Assembly (NCBI GenBank): GCA_020859745.1
Contig: JAJBVQ010000046.1
Location: forward strand, 1-7,272
Source of the DNA: Rikenellaceae bacterium
Lineage (GTDB): Bacteria; Bacteroidota; Bacteroidia; Bacteroidales; Rikenellaceae
DNA: 7,272 nucleotides
Direction of reading: 5' to 3'
Of the stretch, positions 5,801 through 7,272 are shown in pieces; within the stretch, counting starts at the first letter, position 1, and each line of letters starts with the position of its first letter. The notes under the pieces were generated by a model. It was not told the origin of the DNA. It ran no database searches and saw nothing but the letters and a program-made list of their open reading frames with translations. The position numbers were made by a program, and so were the translations under genes.

Positions 5801-6949
5801 ATGAAAGAGTTTATAGCCAGCTACCCCCCCTACCAGATCCTTATCATCGTCCTGCTTATCGCCTGCGCCGCCGTCCAGATCGTCTACTGGATGCGTTACG
5901 GTCGTGTGGCGACGCACCGGCACAGCCTGCGGGAGCCCGAAGGGGCGACCACGCCACCGGTATCCGTGGTCGTTGTCGTGGCTGATGATCCCGACTATAT
6001 TACCGAACATTTACCCAAATTACTGACGCAAAATCACCCGAACTACGAAGTCGTAGTCGTGGACGACGGCAGCGAAACCGACCTCACCGACGAGCTGCTC
6101 ATGATGCAGGCGCAATATCCGCACTTGCGGTTCACCACCATCAAAGCCGACCCCGTGTTCCGCCACAGCCGCAAGCTGGCCCTGACCGTCGGGATCAAAG
6201 CAGCCAAATACGACAACATCGTTTTTACCGACGCCGATGCCGTTCCGGTTTCCGAGAAATGGCTCTCCATCATGGCGCGGGGATTTAACGGCGGACAGCT
6301 CGTCATCGGCTACACCGGCATCGAGCGGAAACCGGGGCTGGCCAATAAAATCATGCGCTGCCAGCGGCTCACGACTTCGATCCGGTACCTCAACTCCGCT
6401 ATCCGCGGACATGTTTACCGCGGCATCTACAACAACATCGGCTACACCAAGCGCCTCTTTTTCGGCAACAAAGGTTACACCCATCTGCGCATGACCCTCG
6501 GCGAAGACGACCTCTTCGTCCAGAAGATCGCCCCGGTCTGCTCCCGGCGCACCAGCGTGATGCTCAACCCGTCGGCTACCATGCGACAGTTCCAGTGGGG
6601 CGGCCTCAAGTGGTGGCGCTCCGAAAGGCGTTACCGCAGCGCGGCCTTCGATCTCTACCCATGGAGCGTGCGGATCTCCGTGATCGCGGAACTGCTGACC
6701 CGCGCCCTGCTGACGTTGGGGACTGCGGCCATCCTCGTCCTGCTGCCGCCCGTGCTGTGGATCGTCGCCGCCAGCCTCTTCATCCTGCGGGAACTGACCA
6801 TGGCCCTCACCGTCCGGATAATCGCCCGGCGCGTCGGCGAACGCCGCCTGATGTGGTCCTACCTGGCGCACGACCTCTGCGCCCCCGCCGGAGAGCTGAT
6901 CCTCTGGATCGGCCGCAAACTCAGACCCAGCCAGCGCCTATGGATATAA
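5801..6949 (+). CDS. Membrane-anchored family 2 glycosyltransferase
   Basis: This 382-residue inverting GT-A glycosyltransferase (GT2) would transfer a sugar from a nucleotide donor to an envelope acceptor at the cytoplasmic face. In order: an N-terminal transmembrane helix (about 11-30); the nucleotide-binding strand and motif EVVVVDDGS (83-91); the metal-binding DAD of FTDADAVP (Asp144, Asp146); the catalytic-base region GEDDLFV (234-240); an RQFQWGGLKWWRSERRY segment (262-278) resembling the acceptor-side WxxQxxR region; and two C-terminal transmembrane helices (about 294-336). The ATG at 5801 gives a complete N-terminal anchor. The end overlaps the next gene by 10 bases. No other glycan genes are present, so the product (exopolysaccharide, lipid-linked glycan or protein glycan) cannot be named. 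Confidence 0.88.
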   Translation: MKEFIASYPPYQILIIVLLIACAAVQIVYWMRYGRVATHRHSLREPEGATTPPVSVVVVVADDPDYITEHLPKLLTQNHPNYEVVVVDDGSETDLTDELLMMQAQYPHLRFTTIKADPVFRHSRKLALTVGIKAAKYDNIVFTDADAVPVSEKWLSIMARGFNGGQLVIGYTGIERKPGLANKIMRCQRLTTSIRYLNSAIRGHVYRGIYNNIGYTKRLFFGNKGYTHLRMTLGEDDLFVQKIAPVCSRRTSVMLNPSATMRQFQWGGLKWWRSERRYRSAAFDLYPWSVRISVIAELLTRALLTLGTAAILVLLPPVLWIVAASLFILRELTMALTVRIIARRVGERRLMWSYLAHDLCAPAGELILWIGRKLRPSQRLWI

Positions 6950-7272
6950 CGCCCGAAAAACTGACCGACCAGCAGCTGATCGAGCTGATCCTCGCCGGCA
7001 ACGCCATCTGCTACGAGACCCTGTTTGACCGCTACCGGCGCCAGCTTTACGCCGCCACCCTGAGCAAGTGCGGCGACGAGCAGGACGCCTGCGACATCAT
7101 TCAGGAGACCTACGTCAAAGCCTATTTCAACCTGCCCCGCTACAACCCCGAGTACACCTTCGGGCAGTGGGTCTACACCATCGCGCGCAACCTTTTCATC
7201 GACTTCACCCGCAGGAAACGGTCGGCCGGGAGCACCGTTTCCATCGACGGTACCGGCGGCAGCGAGATCAAC
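6940..7272 (+). CDS. ECF-family RNA polymerase sigma factor, N-terminal part
   Basis: The frame is open from the ATG at 6940 to the right edge (111 residues) with no stop, so the gene is cut by the window. It shows sigma-70 region 2. TDQQLIELILAGN (9-21) and YETLFDRYRRQLY (25-37) form the first helices. DIIQETYVKAYFNL (52-65) is the core-binding part. FGQWVYTIARNLFIDFTRRKR (74-94, here as FGQWVYTIARN plus LFIDFTRRKR) is the -10 recognition helix. The tail at 95-111 looks like the start of the variable linker before region 4. The start overlaps the glycosyltransferase stop (6947-6949) by 10 bases in another frame, so translation is probably coupled. ECF factors in this phylum are often paired with an anti-sigma factor, which would lie beyond the window. 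Confidence 0.9.
   Translation, partial: MDITPEKLTDQQLIELILAGNAICYETLFDRYRRQLYAATLSKCGDEQDACDIIQETYVKAYFNLPRYNPEYTFGQWVYTIARNLFIDFTRRKRSAGSTVSIDGTGGSEIN

Overview
The window most likely comes from a GC-rich member of the Bacteroidales, and Alistipes or a relative is a reasonable guess. Every clear promoter uses the Bacteroidetes -7 box TAnnTTTG rather than an E. coli -10. Start codons lack Shine-Dalgarno sequences. The gene content also fits the phylum: a lipoprotein M3 peptidase, a FISUMP-type surface-protein fragment, an outer-membrane beta-barrel protein and an ECF sigma factor. The genus is inferred from composition and protein style, not from any marker.

Layout. The left edge (1-85, minus strand) holds the first 28 codons of rsmE. 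It diverges from a complete M3 metallopeptidase lipoprotein gene (279-2384). The gap between them is unusual. It is an imperfect palindrome of about 137 bp (113-249) with one TACTTTTG promoter box in each arm, both pointing inward, so the predicted 5' leaders of the two divergent genes overlap as antisense and each can fold on itself. Next comes a promoter with an operator-like palindrome and a leader hairpin, then a nitronate monooxygenase-family flavoenzyme (2576-3664). Directly against its stop codon lies the C-terminal part of a FISUMP-type surface protein with no start of its own (about 3663-4151), probably a truncated pseudogene.

A new promoter (4233-4240) then drives a secreted outer-membrane beta-barrel protein (4299-5177). 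Fifteen bases after its stop, in the same frame, is a DNA-alkylation repair methyltransferase of the Ogt type (5193-5720) that has no ATG start. A further promoter (5739-5746) leads a membrane-anchored family 2 glycosyltransferase (5801-6949). The start of an ECF sigma factor (6940 to the window edge) overlaps the end of the glycosyltransferase gene by 10 bases, so the two are probably co-transcribed and translationally coupled.

These are mostly small independent transcription units (housekeeping RNA modification, peptide breakdown, flavin oxidation, DNA repair, envelope functions) rather than one pathway. I see no phage, transposase, CRISPR array or defence system. The most noteworthy features are the palindromic divergent promoter, the truncated surface-protein fragment, the leader hairpins behind every plus-strand promoter, and the overlap between glycosyltransferase and sigma factor genes.
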